From positions 10,468,571 through 10,532,570 of the forward strand of contig NC_045151.1 of the NCBI RefSeq assembly GCF_008831285.2: 64,000 nucleotides of DNA, written 5' to 3'. Origin of the DNA: Nymphaea colorata. Its lineage: Eukaryota; Streptophyta; Magnoliopsida; Nymphaeales; Nymphaeaceae. The position numbers and the translations under genes are program-made. Shown here one piece after another: positions 1 through 12,105 of the stretch. Under the pieces are notes generated by a model, which was given only the letters and a program-made list of their open reading frames with translations, was not told where the DNA came from and searched no databases. The first letter of the stretch is position 1, and the number at the start of each line of letters is the position of its first letter.

Positions 1-640
1 CAAGTGTAAGCCATGAACCATATATCGTATAACATAGAATTTTTTAAGAAAAGCAAGTGCAAGAAGTCTTTCAAAAAAAAAGCTCGGCATAGCCAGGTTT
101 TCGTGAAGTGTTCCATTTCCAAAGTCAAGTGATGCTGTTGATGCTACAATGATCGATCAAACGTGATTGTGAAAAGTAGATGTTGGGAGGAACGAGGAGA
201 CTTGGTGAATGCCCATTGATGAGGGGGCCTAGCGCCGGGGTCTGGTCAAACTTTCTGGACAAGTGTTCATGCTCAGCCTTTGCTTTGACTGCCCGTCACA
301 TATGGAGGCTTCGATTTGCCAGTTCGAGTCCATATGATATATGGTTCATGGCTTTCATTTGACATTTGTCATTTTTTGTGATTTTAATTGCACACTTTCT
401 TGTTGTTATTATTTTTTTTACCATCACCATGGAAGGTGATCTTGCTATTTTAGCAGTACATCACATGCCATCGCTGTAGTAATCCCTGCCTGCCTTGACA
501 CATATGGACAAGTTACGTATAAAAGGAAACTGTTGCCCTTCTCACACAATAGTCTTAAAGCGTAAACAGTGTTTCAGAGGATTACGCCTTCTAAACACGG
601 GATACTAATCTTAACGAAATGTGCTGTGAAAGAAGCTTCC
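1..640. repeat. Left edge of repeat array with small fold-back
   Basis: The first ~30 bases are the reverse complement of about 333-362 (shared core ATATGGTTCATGGCTT), so the window opens with a ~360-bp fold-back. Bases ~300-530 reappear in the same orientation at about 30240-30420, while bases 1-60 reappear there inverted (30218-30278). This shows that the same repeat lies beyond both ends of the palindrome. No convincing coding sequence: the 60-codon frame at 180-362 has no recognisable domain. Confidence 0.6.
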
Positions 641-661
641 ACGTGAAATTTTTTAACCATG

Positions 662-823
662 CAGGGGCAGAGCTATGAATTTTTTATTAGAATGGCCAAA
701 CCATAGTTTTAAATTTTTGACGAGGGTTGAAATTGTTACTTTTTAAAACTTCTATACACGGTAAATGAAATTACATGTAAATTTTTTCTATGACCCCTGT
801 CGGCCTCCCTGGCTTTGCCCCTA
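662..823. mobile_element. hAT-like MITE, CAGGGGC family (degraded)
   Basis: The segment starts CAGGGGCAGAGC and ends GGCTTTGCCCCT, an inverted pair. The flanks TAACCATG and ACTACCAT may be decayed 8-bp target duplications. The same element occurs inverted near 30037-30195, so it predates the palindrome. A half copy with only the right end lies near 5170-5215. The family resembles short non-autonomous hAT elements with GGGGCGGAGC-type ends that are common in plants. Confidence 0.5.
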
Positions 824-835
824 CTACCATACCTT

Positions 836-1460
836 CACAAACCAATGACTAAAACTTGAGGTCTACTAGAATGCTCAGTAAGATGCTTGGATTTGTCCTT
901 CAAAACCCAAATTAATAGAAAAAATATATGTGAGCAGGAAAGATATTGGAAAATAATGTTTCAGACAACATTATATGCATAAGTAAAAAAAACTCAGGTC
1001 AACATTATATGCATAAGTAAAAAAAACTCAGGTTTCTATGTATTGAAAACCAGAATGGCAATTTTAGATTTCAATATCGTTGTTGACATTTTTGATGTGT
1101 CTATCATGACAAGAATGACAATTTTAGATTTCAAATTATTATTGTTGACATTGAAGGCCATTTATCATTTACCACTACCAATTGTACATTCCAAACTTCG
1201 TGTATTTTTATCTAAGTTTTCCTAACTTAGGCTTGTGCTTTAATAGAGATAATAGAGTTGGCATAAAGGCCCCTCACATCCAACATTGCTTAAAAACTAG
1301 ATGTCATAGATTTATACAATGGGTGACATAGTTTTAGCATTAGTGCAGCAAATTATTCAAATTTTGCAAGCTATATATGCACATGTAAAAAACCTTGTGT
1401 CACAACATATTTGATAACAGTAATGGAAATTTCAGATTTTACTATTAATATTTATGAATG

Positions 1461-1492
<32 letters not shown>

Positions 1493-1500
1493 CATTCATA

Positions 1501-1539
<39 letters not shown>

Positions 1540-1540
1540 T
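836..1540 (+). repeat. A block, copy 1
   Basis: A ~700-bp AT-rich non-coding block. Hallmarks are the words ATATGTGAGCAGGAAAGATA and CAACATTATATGCATAAGTA, the pattern 'GGCAATTTTAGATTTCAATAT', and a terminal (TA)n. Copies occur in the same orientation near 5210-5990, 10600-11020 and 14400-14960, and inverted near 19980-20620, 24560-25400 and 29210-30020. It lies at both ends of each composite unit in direct orientation, but no TG/CA termini, primer-binding site or polypurine tract was seen, so it is not called an LTR. Confidence 0.7.
1449..1507. repeat. TA microsatellite inside a perfect inverted repeat
   Basis: ATATTTATGAATGC followed by (TA)n and then GCATTCATAAATAT forms a hairpin with a 14-bp stem flanking an already self-complementary tract. 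A second (TA)n follows at 1506-1537. The arrangement could extrude as a cruciform. Confidence 0.75.
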
Positions 1541-2907
1541 TGATGATGCGACATTTAATTAATTTCGTTACATGTTTATGAACGTATTATTATAAAATAA
1601 AATTTTCAGAAAGGTAAATGATTTATAATGTATATTTTCATGAAAAAATTATGTCATAGCTTGTGAAGTTTTAGAACAATTATTATTTATATTTTTATGC
1701 CAAAGACGAAAAAAACTAATGTCAAACCTTGTGAATTACCAACTAATTGACCAATCGGCCTATAAATTCGTTCTCATAGTCTTGATCCTCAATCTATATA
1801 TGCTGCAGTTAAATGCGTCATGGCTCCATCCAAGCTCCTTTCAAAAGAGAAGTTAGGATTTCAGTTGATGCAAGAATGAAGCTATTAAATATCTTGAATA
1901 TGTATCACGTGCATCATATTTTCAATTACTTAAATCCATTTTTTAGGTGCCCCTTGTAATCTTGTATTTCTAAAATCGTTTCAATACTGAGATTGAGATT
2001 CAATCATGAAATTTGATATCAAATTCCAAACTCATGAGATATGAATTACTTCAGTAGATTGATCTACTAAACAGTTTCAAATTTTACTATCTGTTGGACA
2101 AGAGTGGTGGGTAGCTAGAACTCTGTTTTGCATGAGGCCATATTGCTTTTGGGAACCATTTTAGCACTTTGTTTTATTTCAAAAGGATTAATGAATTTAA
2201 AATCAGAGTGAACTAGCTCAAGATTGTTGATGTGTACGGATACTTTCATAGCATATCTCTATGATACATTCTCTATTAGGATGCCAATGTATGTACCATT
2301 TGGATTGGATAATCCCATTTAACCTTCTGAAAAAATCAGACATGAAAAAAATTAAAATAGGATAAGGAAACCGAATCAGCTTCTGATTTAAGAGTTGACA
2401 TCAAGTCATGTTCAGATTCAGATATACATAAATATGCAATGGGATATGCCATTCAGATTAGATTTGTTTTTAAATGAATATCCTATAACTAATGCCCTTA
2501 AACTTTGGAAATCATGCTTGTGGGAGTTGTTGCATCAAACATATGCTATCTCACTACTGTGCAAACTTTATTTGGAGATGATGTATTGCAGATATTATCT
2601 AATTGGCATGTATGGAGATACCATTAACCTTGTCTTTGCATTATGACAGGGATAAGACGGAAACCACACTGGAACTGCCTGTTTTGCGAAGTGATGTTTT
2701 ATGCAATATTTTGTAGAAAAAAAATTGTGGAAGCACATGAAATTTTAAGCCACGAAATCGGCTTCAAATGAATTCTCACTTCTGTAAACGATGATCCATG
2801 ATCTATTTAGGCTTCAATGGAGCATTCAGTGAGATAAAATGAGGTTTCCATTATGTTGTTTGCATATATATATATGTATATATTTGAGATAGGGAGAGAG
2901 ATAAGCT
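1540..2907 (+). repeat. B block of the composite unit, non-coding
   Basis: This stretch contains no supported gene. It matches 11030-12060 in the same orientation, with ~2560-2870 missing there, and 27855-29100 inverted. Another inverted piece is at 15650-16010. Conserved words include ACCAATCGGCC, TTTGGATTGGATAATCC and GATAAGGAAAC. The 83-codon frame at 2395-2646 is not open in the other copies and has no recognisable domain. Confidence 0.65.
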
Positions 2908-3410
2908 GAACCATGACTAGTATTTTTTGTCAAAATGACAACTGATCTGAGCCATCCGATCTTTTGACTTAGATGCTAGCTTTTTTGTTTCTTTTTTTTT
3001 TAATTAAATTTGTTTAACATTTTCTCTCTCCCTCATTGTCTCTTCCTCCCTCCCAGCTGTGTTAAGTGGCATCCCTGGTTTAATGCAACTGGGAGACAAG
3101 GAGGAAGAAGGTGGGTGGATAATTCCACAAATCTCCACTGCCACCACCCAGCACCTCAATAGCCAGCCCGCCAAGACTCCACCGAGTCCCGGGCCACCAG
3201 GCGGTGGTGGCGGAGATGGGTGGAATCCACCCATATTTTGTTAACATAAAAGAGGACCTCTGGGGGAATTTGGAAAGAGAGGAAGGCAGCCGCCGGCACT
3301 TGTGGATGACAGATGGAGGAAGGGATTGAGAAAATCGTGAAAGGAGGGAGGCATCTGGGAGAGAGACAATCAACTATCATTTGGACATATAAATGCAAGA
3401 GTCATGGTTC
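2908..3410. mobile_element. C element, ~0.5 kb inverted-repeat element, copy 1
   Basis: It begins GAACCATGACTAG and ends GAGTCATGGTTC, with the inverted similarity continuing inward through TTTGTCAAAATGACA and CATTTGGACAT. The centre is unusually GC-rich (CCACCACC and GGTGGTGGCGG runs), which produces chance open frames on both strands. TA-rich sequence lies on both sides. Copies are at 12106-12610 (+) and 27310-27825 (inverted). The structure suggests a non-autonomous TIR transposon possibly inserting at TA, but the family is not identified and no clear target duplication can be separated from the flanking TA tract. Confidence 0.5.
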
Positions 3411-4310
3411 TATATATATATTATGACATTCCAAATAACCAAGTGTTTTTCTCACAAAATGCCCTGCCCTCTTAAGGCTTACTTAGTTTCTTACCATGGA
3501 AGGAGAATTCTTTCAAGTTTTGGGTGTGCCCTATAAAATGCAAACATGGTTTAGGGCTGATAAATTAAGGTTATTGTATGTCAATTATACAATGCCAAAA
3601 AAAGGCATGTATCTTCTTAGCATTATGCGTAGGGCTGATTCAGACTCACTCTTATAGACTATCAGACAAGCAGGGATATGCCATTTTTCATATCAATTAA
3701 TGGAGAGGAAAGGACACACCCTACCATCGGCTGGGTATGGCTGGCTTTTTATTTATGTAGTTCTTTCTCAAGTGGAGCATGGGTTTGCTATAGTGGGTCC
3801 ACTAGAAATCGTATTTGGATCCTCAACCCAAGTGGGATGCGGATCTAAAAGTCCTGCAATGTTAGCGGGGGAATACTTGCATGTTCCAAATTTATGGTAA
3901 AATAAGCACCTGGAGAAATAAAATGAATGAGAAAAAAAAAGGAATCGTGATACTTTTTAGATGGGTGAGTGCATGTGTTTGTATAATTCGACCCATGGGG
4001 ATGGGATTGGGTTCTTGAGAGTGGATATCGTTGAGCATAATCCATTTATTCATTTTACCTTTTAGGTTTTTCTTTGGAGCCTCATACTTGGCACATATTC
4101 CTATAAGTGAGCCTCCATTTTTCAACTCAGTTTTTGTGTATCTGCTTGCATGGTGGTGGCTTTATTTATTCGCTCTTGCAATGAGGATGGCAAAAAAGGC
4201 ACCATATATATGTATGTATTCTGCTTTTTCTTCTCAAAAGGTGATTTAGTTGAAGGTGAAGGGAGAGGCAGACATGGAAGGTTACATGCAAAATAAATGA
4301 GGTATAACAA
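3410..4310 (+). repeat. D/E blocks of composite unit, non-coding
   Basis: Matches 26240-27230 inverted, and 12680-12830 plus 13150-13800 in the same orientation. Conserved words include AAACATGGTTTAGGGCTG, CATCGGCTGGGTA and TTGGATCCTCAACCCAAGTG. Frames of 60-77 codons here have no recognisable domains and are disrupted in the other copies. Confidence 0.6.
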
Positions 4311-4830
4311 GGCTTTTGTGCTTCATTTGGTTCCGACTTTGGGAAGACGGTTAGTCAGCTGCACCGAAGACTCCATAAGATAGGCAATTATACACAACGT
4401 AAGAACATTAGCAATAAGATAGTGATGGGTCTTTGTCAATCCATTGAGAAGCTGAAAATGAAAATGAAGCATGAATTCACAAGGTGTGTATAATTCTGTT
4501 GTAATTTAAAGCAAATGTAACTGATTGCTTCATTACTACTGCAGGAACTACATAACCTCAAAACTAGTAGCTTCTTTTCCTCAATTAGGCAAGTCCAACA
4601 AGGTCCATTGTTCCAATTGTGACCAAACATTGTGTCATTACAATTCTTGCTTTCTTTTCCATTTTCAGCTTCCCAATGGACTGAGAAAGACTCACCAGTG
4701 TGTTATTGCTAATGTTCTTACGTTGTGCCTACCTGTCTCATGGAGGCTAGGGTAATCCTAACTAACTGTCTTCCTGAAGTCCAAAACAAGTGAAGCATAA
4801 AGGCCAAGGTCCTCATTCACATATTCAAGA
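4310..4830 (+). repeat. F fold-back element, copy 1
   Basis: The left half (CACCGAAGACTCCATAAGA ... CAATCCATTGAGAAGCTGAA) is the reverse complement of the right half (TTCAGCTTCCCAATGGACTGA ... CTCATGGAGGCTAGGGTAA), separated by ~170 bp. Transcription in either direction would give a hairpin with arms of about 150-230 nt. Orientation is called + by convention for copies 1-3; copies 4-7 are reversed relative to flanking blocks. Confidence 0.7.
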
Positions 4831-5209
4831 AATTTATGAAGTTGAAAATTTTTAAATAAATGGTTTTTTAGTTGATAAAGAGCATGTTTGCACTAAAGTT
4901 GAAATGTATTCCATAGGTCCTTGAATACTTTTTGAATCTGGCTCAATCAAATCGAACTACATCAAATTAAGATCACTTTTTAATTGAGGAGCATAAACAG
5001 TGGAATTTTGTGAAAAGCCCAAAATATATGAAAAAAATAACTCAAAAAGTATTACAAGCTAAATGAAACAAACAATAATTTATAATCTTTTATCAAGTAG
5101 AAGACAATGTAATCATTAAACAATAATGGAAACATATAATATTAAAAATAGTTCATCAATAAATGATTTTTAAAAAGAATTACATGGCCCCTGCCGACCC
5201 CCTTGGCTC

Positions 5210-5990
5210 TGCCCCTGGTATCTTACATTTCCAAGCTTTGTATGATACTTGGATTTGTCCAGCTTCAACAAATTTATAGAAAAAATATATATGAGTAGGA
5301 AAGTTATTGGAAAGTAATGTTTCAGGCAAGATTATATGTGTAAGTAAAAAAACTCAGGTTTTGATGTATAATAAACAAGAATGGCAATTTTCGATTTCAA
5401 TATTGTTATAGACTTTTTTGATGTATCTAGCATGGCAAGAATTATAATTTTAGGTTACAATATTATTGTATATATTGAACGTCACTTATCATTTACCCCT
5501 ATCAGTTGTACATTCCAAACTTCTAGTATTCGTACATAAGTTTTTCTAAATATGTGCTTGTCCTTTATTTGAGAGAATAGGGGTGGCCAAAAGACCCTTC
5601 ACATCCAACATTGTTTAAACTAAGATGACATAGACTGACACAATGAGTGATACGGTTCTAGCACCAGTGCAGCAAATGAGTCAAAATTGGAAGCTATATG
5701 CATAACTAAAAAAGCTTGTTTCACAATGCTTTTGATATCAGTAATGGAAATTATAACTTATGCATGTGCTTTAATTGAGATAATAGGGTTGGCAAAAGGA
5801 CCCCTCACATTGTACAATGTTTAAAAACTAATATATCTTAAAATTATACAGTGGGTGACAAAGTTTTGGCACTAGTGCAGCAAATGATTCAAATTCAGAA
5901 GCTACATGCATAAGTGAAAAAAAAAGCTTGTGTCGCAATGCATTTGATGAGATTAATGGAAATTTTAGATTTTAATATTAATATTCTTTA
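5210..5990 (+). repeat. A block, copy 2
   Basis: Direct copy of the 836-1540 block, with the same order of words (ATATATATGAGTAGGAAAGTT, AGATTATATGTGTAAGTA) and again ending in (TA)n at ~5995-6030. It pairs inverted with 24560-25400. Confidence 0.7.
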
Positions 5991-6259
5991 TATGTATATA
6001 TATATGTATATATATATATATATATATACATATAGTGTACGTCTGAGTGAGAGAGAGAGAGAAAAAAAAAATGGTAGGTGCTAAACCAACTGGTGCATTA
6101 AGGAATCATTTTGGCCACTTATTTTTCCAAAATGAATGGTTGAGAAAAAAATTGAGCAAAAAAAAAACAGTTCCTAATTAATGTTTTAACTACTAAAATA
6201 CCTTTCTCAGTTTTATCTCATGGGTCCATCCTGGATAGATCCACAACTAAAATGATTAT

Positions 6260-6990
6260 TTATAGGTCTTGTACGTACCTACATATCAGAGAGAGAGAGA
6301 GAGAGAGAGAGATATATATATAAATATTAATTAATCTTATACATAGAGAGAGAAAGAGAAATGTATTAAACACTTGTTTACATGAATAACGAAAAAATAA
6401 TTCTTTTTAAGAAAAATTAAATGGAAAAAAGAAAAATTTTGTGACTTGACGTCACTGAATGAACCAACCAGTTTGGAGAGCATCTCATTGAAGAAAGTGG
6501 AGGCCACCTGGACAGTTAGAACATGACTGGAATCAAAGATAGGAAAAAAAAAAGGTCAATTTATGCAATTGATAGAAACATCTCAAAATCATTATTCTTT
6601 AATACTTTCAAAAAAAAAAATTAAAAGTGATCTACATTTCTGTTAAAATTTTGAAACTATAGTTTGACCCCGTTATAAAAAAAATCCCAACTCCACCCCT
6701 GATCCCAACTATTAAATTGATACGTCAACAACCAAATGAATGACTCTGATGCCACTGAGAAACCTTTCGGCAACGTTTGGTTGCATTGGAGATCGAAGGT
6801 GATTTCAGATCCTTGGATCCTAGATCCGATCTTTTAGGATTTGGGGCTTCTCAAATAGACTGTGTCTCGCAAACAATGCCTCCCTTTGCCGGTCAGCAAA
6901 CCCTCAACAAGATGCCTCTCTCACAATGGCAGGAGGGGTCCCATCGGAGATTCTCATCTGGATCAGTCTGACCACCCCTCCTTCAGGCAT
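6260..6990 (+). repeat. Left-arm segment with (GA)n and CAGGGGC-like MITE remnant
   Basis: Matches 23280-23960 inverted. Bases ~6640-6710 resemble one end of the CAGGGGC MITE family; the partner in the other arm at ~23614 reads CAGGGGCGGAGTTGGGAA. The frame at 6777-6971 and its inverted partner at 23342-23578 give similar short peptides (sharing ...QQTLN.MPLSQ...EGSH.RFSSGSV). This reflects the duplication and is not evidence of a gene; no domain is recognised. Confidence 0.55.
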
Positions 6991-7349
6991 GAAATCTGCT
7001 GAATTTGACATTTTCAAATATTTGAAATCCAAATATCCTAGATCTGCCATTTGTTAGAACTTTGAATTTTAGGGTAGATCCAACACCCAGATCTCATATT
7101 TGAGGCAGCCATTTGGGATCGGACATCCAAGTTGCATAGGGTTTACTATTTAGACAAGAAATGGATTTTAGTAGCAATTCAGCAGCAGTAAGGATCTCAA
7201 AGCTACGCTTCTTTCTCGAGCAAATATTTTTTTCTCAATCTAGTTACATGTCTTAATTGGGTCATATGTTACCAGGTGCAACATGAGTATCAGGTTTGAC
7301 AGATTGGGGATCTCGTACCTGTGATTTGCAAACACGACCTAGGTAGTAC

Positions 7350-7357
7350 CTCTAAGT
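7350..7357 (-). other. Empty target site matching the MITE at 22.83 kb
   Basis: The reverse complement of these bases is ACTTAGAG, present once in the context CACTTAACTTAGAGGTAC. In the other arm the same octamer is present twice, flanking a 178-bp MITE (22828-23005). This position is therefore the pre-insertion allele preserved in the paralogous arm. Confidence 0.85.
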
Positions 7358-7369
7358 TAAGTGGACTGA

Positions 7370-8513
7370 TCTAGAATGAAGAGTACAGAAACTTGCAAGA
7401 ATCAAGCCAAATTCCATTGATCACTATCAAAATAATTAGAATATATTGTTAAAAAAAAACACAAGAATAGAGCATTGAAAAGTACAGTCAAATTTCTAGT
7501 TTTGAAACTAGACTCCAAATATAATCTCGTGTCAAATTTCTTAGTACTCTTACATATCTATTGAATTCAAATCGTATATGTAGGCAAATCTAATTCCATG
7601 TAAAACCTTCTAGTCAATAAAAAATTGTTCGTTCGCACACTCATAGTCGATCGGTAGCATGGGTTAAAGAATTCATAAAAATAAATTTATACAGTCTAAA
7701 CTAATTCTTTTATAGAATTTTTCTTCTTGTTCATTAGAAAAATAACTCTTACAATTTTTTAACATAATTGTATGCACATTAACTGTTTATTGTTATAAAA
7801 TTAATTTGGCAAGATAAAACACTTATATTTTTAAACACATTAAAGACTCTAAGCCTGTTTAGTACCTTTGAAGCTTTTATTTTAAAATTTAAGAAATGAA
7901 ACCAATATGTAGAACATTTTGGAATTTATATATAAATGATTATCTGACATTTAATTAATTGTGTTACATGGTTAACAAGGTGTTACTTATAAAATATTTT
8001 TTTCAAAAAGGTGAAACAATGTACCATTTATATTTTAACAAAAAGATTATGTCATACCTTGTGAAGTACTACGATAAAATATAATTTGTTTTTTCACCCG
8101 ATTAAGGATCATATGCAATACTCTCAAAACGTGTATTTTGAGGATTGTATGCACTTTAAAGAAGCCCATATTTGATGGCCACACATTTCCCATGATGTCA
8201 CTCTTTGGTAGCGATTCGTACACTCCCTTTCTAGAGATGTCATGAACTTATTCTAAACCTGAATATAAGAAATCTACCAAGTTCACCTGTCATATGTGTG
8301 TCCATAATTTTCAGTCATTTGACCTTGATGGGACCTTGACTTCCCACCCATCATGCTATAAATCATTAAAAAAAACCAATTTTTAAGCAAGGTAGATTGA
8401 ACATAATGAAAAAAATGTTTGCATGTCCAAAAAGACCAAAAAGGCCCTTAACACAGTTTTACTTTAAAAACAAAGAGCAATGATAAAATTAGTGTAAAAA
8501 GAATCCCATAAAG
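7370..8513. other. AT-rich arm sequence without gene
   Basis: No coding or RNA gene was seen. Up to ~8190 it pairs with 21640-22790. Compared with the right arm it lacks a segment equivalent to about 21760-22030. After 8190 the right arm has no counterpart. Confidence 0.5.
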
Positions 8514-8672
8514 GGGTGTTTGGCAACATGAACACTAATTCAGTATTTCATGAATCTATTTTAAAGACTATAGCATACTGTTGAAACAATAAAATGTAGC
8601 GCTTCATGAATCTATCCTAATTTTGAGATATATTCATGGAACTCTTGTTAATGTTCATGTTGCTAAACACCC
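8514..8672. mobile_element. 159-bp MITE, GGGTGTTT TIR
   Basis: A nearly perfect 21-bp terminal inverted repeat: left end GGGTGTTTGGCAACATGAAC, right end reverse complement GGGTGTTTAGCAACATGAAC. No unambiguous target duplication (left flank CATAAAG, right flank TATGG). A more decayed copy occupies the equivalent position at about 12984-13116, so the insertion preceded the tandem duplication of the left arm. Confidence 0.6.
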
Positions 8673-8699
8673 TATGGCAAAAAGATAAAATATAGGGAA

Positions 8700-9640
8700 A
8701 ATTTTCTTATCAGGGCCCAACAATATGATGGGACATGCATTTGGCCTAGAGCACACTGCATGGTACACCAATCCAAATCCAATCTAGCCTATTACTGAAC
8801 CATTTTTCATTATTGAAATAACTAAAAAAAACAGTTTTGTTATATCCAGGGAAGCAGTGTACACCTCATAGAACACATTTAGGCTGTGTAAAGCAATGAC
8901 TAGATAGGAATAATGGGTATGATCCATTATTCTAACAATCTTCACCATATATTTAATCTTATTTTATTTTAGCAAATATCTACTTCTGTTTCGAAATATA
9001 GGTTGACAATTCCAATAGAATCAGGCAAAGTTGAGATACTTGATAACTCATGTAAACTATTGAAATCTAATGACTAGTGACCCACTATGCATGTTTCTAT
9101 TTGAACACAAACATTGGTGTTCATCATCTCTCCACCTGCAACGAACACAAACATACCCGTTCTAATGGATGCTATCCCAATAAACAAGATGGGGACTGTA
9201 AGCAGCTAGTTTCCATTCCGAACAACTCTTTGTACTACAAAAAACCGTCACCTAGAATCCATCATTGCCCACCATGAAATGGTGCACCATGAATGCTCAT
9301 AAAGACAACTATTCATCGAGATATATAAACATGCAGCTGAAATTTCATATCAGAACAAAATATGATGCAAAAGTACACCATTGATGCTCTTTATGGCATC
9401 AGTCTGTCAAGAAACAAATGAGTTCTGATTTTTTTAATCTTTGAATCGAACATAATGGATGCCTTATTATAGGAATCTGCAGGCCACTTTCTCAACTCGT
9501 GTTCTCAACCTTGGTAGCCCTGCTTATTAAAACACCACCGACTAGTGACGGCTAGCTTTCCATGCAGTTCATCCACTCATCTCTGGTGGGCTGCAGGTAA
9601 ATGAGATGCTCACATCAATCCCCATCTCCTACTTCTCTTG
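8700..9640. other. Left-arm-only sequence, no gene
   Basis: Part of the ~5.2-kb stretch (8.2-13.4 kb) absent from the right arm. Bases ~9100-9640 resemble 15230-15490 in the same orientation (shared CATCTCCACTTGCAAC-like and GGTAAATGAGMWGCTCAC words). This lies downstream of the LINE fragment, so it may be a decayed LINE tail region. The 66-codon frame at 9077-9277 is unrecognised. Confidence 0.45.
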
Positions 9641-9934
9641 GGAGAGGGAGGTGCAATGGGACCCATCTGGTTGGGTTCTTAAGAGTGGACATTGTTGAGC
9701 ACCTGGAGCCCATGCACTGCATCATCCTCTCTTGGCATAATCCGCTTTACTTTTTAGAACTTCATCCGAGCCTCCTAATTTTGGATATATTCCTATAAAT
9801 AAACCTCCATTTTTCTCCTAAGCTTTTGTATATCCACTCTCATGGAGGAAGTAAAAAAAGACACCATAAATCATCGCCAATGCTGTTGTGATTGTCTATT
9901 AATGACAAATTTCCAATTTTTAGCCATCCAATTC

Positions 9935-9937
<3 letters not shown>

Positions 9938-10006
<69 letters not shown>
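9938..10006. repeat. (TA)n microsatellite
   Basis: About 69 bp of nearly uninterrupted TA followed by mixed CATATA to ~10042. It explains the Ile-Tyr frames on both strands here. Confidence 0.95.
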
Positions 10007-10012
<6 letters not shown>

Positions 10013-10059
10013 TATACATATACATATATATACATATACATATTATAGAATGTAAAGAT

Positions 10060-10540
10060 AGAGACAGACATGAGTCAGCTGCACCCAAGACTCTATGAGA
10101 CAGGCAATTATACACAGTGTAAGAATATTAGCAATAAGACAATGGTGGCTCTTTGTCAATCCATTGAGAAGCTGAAATTGGGAAAAGAAACAATAATTTA
10201 ATTGCAAGCAAAAGTATTGATTTCTTCATCGCTATTGGTTCTAACAGCGATGAAATAATGTCTTTCAGCTACGTGATCCCAAGTCACAATCAGTACTTTT
10301 GGTTACAAAAAATGCCGACAGTGGAATACAATTAATCTACATGCCTTCTGAATTGATGCTTTATCTTCCATTTCCAGCTTCTCAGTGGACTGAGAATGAC
10401 CCACAAGCATGTTATTGCTAATGTACTTACATTGTGCCACATGTCTCAAGGAGGCTTGGGTAATCCGGACTAACTGTCTTCTCAAAGTCCAAACCATGTG
10501 AAGAACAAAGGCCACATACCTCATTCACATATTTTTTAAA
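10060..10540 (+). repeat. F fold-back element, copy 2
   Basis: Left half from GCACCCAAGACTCTATGAGA and right half ending CTCAAGGAGGCTTGGGTAAT are inverted. The centre also contains AAGTATTGATT / AATCAGTACTT, a nested stem. No coding sequence. Confidence 0.7.
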
Positions 10541-10599
10541 TAAATGGTTTTGGAGTTGGTAAACAGCATGGTTTTACTAAACGTTTTTTCAAGACTTGA

Positions 10600-10981
10600 G
10601 ATACTCCCTACTACCGTACATTCTCAAAACAGTGATTAAAACTTGAGATCACCCCTTATCAAACCCTTAGATATCTCTATATATGTGAGTAGGAAAGATA
10701 ATGTGAAATAACGTTTCAGGCAACATTATACGCATAAGTAAACAAATCAGGTTTCCATGTACCAACATTATACACATAAGTAAAAAATTTGGAAGCTGTG
10801 CGTAGAAGTAAAAACTAGATGTCATAGAATTTTACAATGGGTGATATAGTTGTAGCACTAGTGCAGAAAATTATTCAAATTTGGAAGCTATACACACAAG
10901 TAAAAAAGCTCGTGTCACAACGAATTCGATAACAGCAATGGAAATTTTAGATTTTAGTATTAATATTTGTGGCAATGAATG

Positions 10982-11023
<42 letters not shown>

Positions 11024-12060
11024 GTGCTTTGATCGTAAGACATTTAATTAAGTTTGTTACATGTTTATAGAGGTGTTACTTATAAAATATTTTTTTCAAA
11101 AACGTGAACAATTTATTATTTATATTTTCAAGAAAAAAAGTTATGTCATACCTTGTGAAGTGCTAGAATGATTATTATTACTTATATTATTTCCGCCAAA
11201 GATGAACAAAACTAATGTCAAACCTTGTGAAACTAATTGACCAATCGGCCAAACAAATCAGTTTCATAGTCCTCATATTCAATCAATATATACTGCAATT
11301 AAATGCATCATGGCTCCATCCATGCTTCTTTCAAGAAGAAAAGTTAGGATTTCAGTTAATGCAAGAAAGAATCTACTGAATTTCTTGAATATATATCATA
11401 TGCATTACATTTTCAATTACTTAAATCCATTTTTTAGGTGCTCCTTGTAATCACATTCGGACCTATATTCAAATCCTGTATTTCTAAAATCGGATCAGTA
11501 CTGAGATTGAGATTCAATCATGAAACTTGATATCAAATTTCATAATCGTTAGATATGAATTACTTCACCAGATCGATCTACTAAAGTTTCAAAATTCAAT
11601 CAGGAATAGGTTGCATACTATCTGTTGGACAAGAGTGATGGGTCACTAGAACTCTGTTTTACGTGAGGCCATATTGCTTTTGGGAACCATTTAGGACTTT
11701 TGTTTTATTGCAGAAGGATTGATGAACTTAAAATGACAGCGAAACTATCTCAAGAGTTTTGATGTGTTCGGTAATTTAATAGCCGATCTCACGGCTCATT
11801 CTCTATAAGGATGTCAATGTATGTCCCATTTGGATTGGATAATCCTATTCAACATTCTCAGAAAATCAGATATGAAAAAAATTAATATAGGATAAGGAAA
11901 CGGAATCGACTTTTGATTTAAGAATTGAGATCAAGTCTAGTTTAAATTCAGATTCAGATATACATAAATATGTAATGGGATTCAGAATCAGATTAGATAT
12001 ATTTTTAAGTGAATATCCTATAATAAGTTGTTTTTTAGGAAAGATGATTCTTTTGCATTA
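10600..12060 (+). repeat. Second left-arm copy (L2): A and B blocks
   Basis: Follows 836-2560 block by block in the same orientation, with a (TA)n at ~10988-11020 and a deletion of the part equivalent to 2560-2870. No gene seen. Confidence 0.7.
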
Positions 12061-12105
12061 TATATATAGATATATATAAGAAAGAGAGAGGGAGAGAGAA
12101 AAGTT

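Larger units (their letters stand above)
640..8190 (+). repeat. Left arm, first copy (L1), of giant inverted repeat
   Basis: This block matches 21640-30190 in reverse complement along its whole length. Anchors seen by eye are 640-720 with 30120-30190, 2100-2650 with 28110-28680, 3720-3900 with 26690-26870, 4030-4300 with 26240-26560, 6770-6990 with 23340-23560, 7640-7830 with 22290-22530 and 8100-8180 with 21640-21745. The match is interrupted by many small indels and different microsatellite lengths, so the duplication is old. It is non-coding; open frames inside it do not survive in the other copies. Confidence 0.85.

Noticed and set aside
290-330. tRNA gene suggested by AGTTCGAGTCC
   Set aside because: No T-stem pairing, no acceptor or D-arm pairing upstream; only a chance B-box-like word.
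3004-3398. Overlapping frames on both strands in the GC-rich core of the C element (also 27340-27758 and 12201-12445)
   Set aside because: The core is palindromic and GC-rich, which opens several frames at once. The frames differ between the three copies and have no recognisable domain.
836-5990. A-block pairs as LTRs of an LTR retrotransposon
   Set aside because: They are in direct orientation at the right spacing, but no TG/CA ends, no primer-binding site, no polypurine tract and no target duplication were found, and the interior lacks coding remnants.
9840-10115. Open frames of 66-91 codons rich in Ile-Tyr on both strands (also at 31475-31781)
   Set aside because: They are translations of (TA)n microsatellites; no domain and no conserved flanks.
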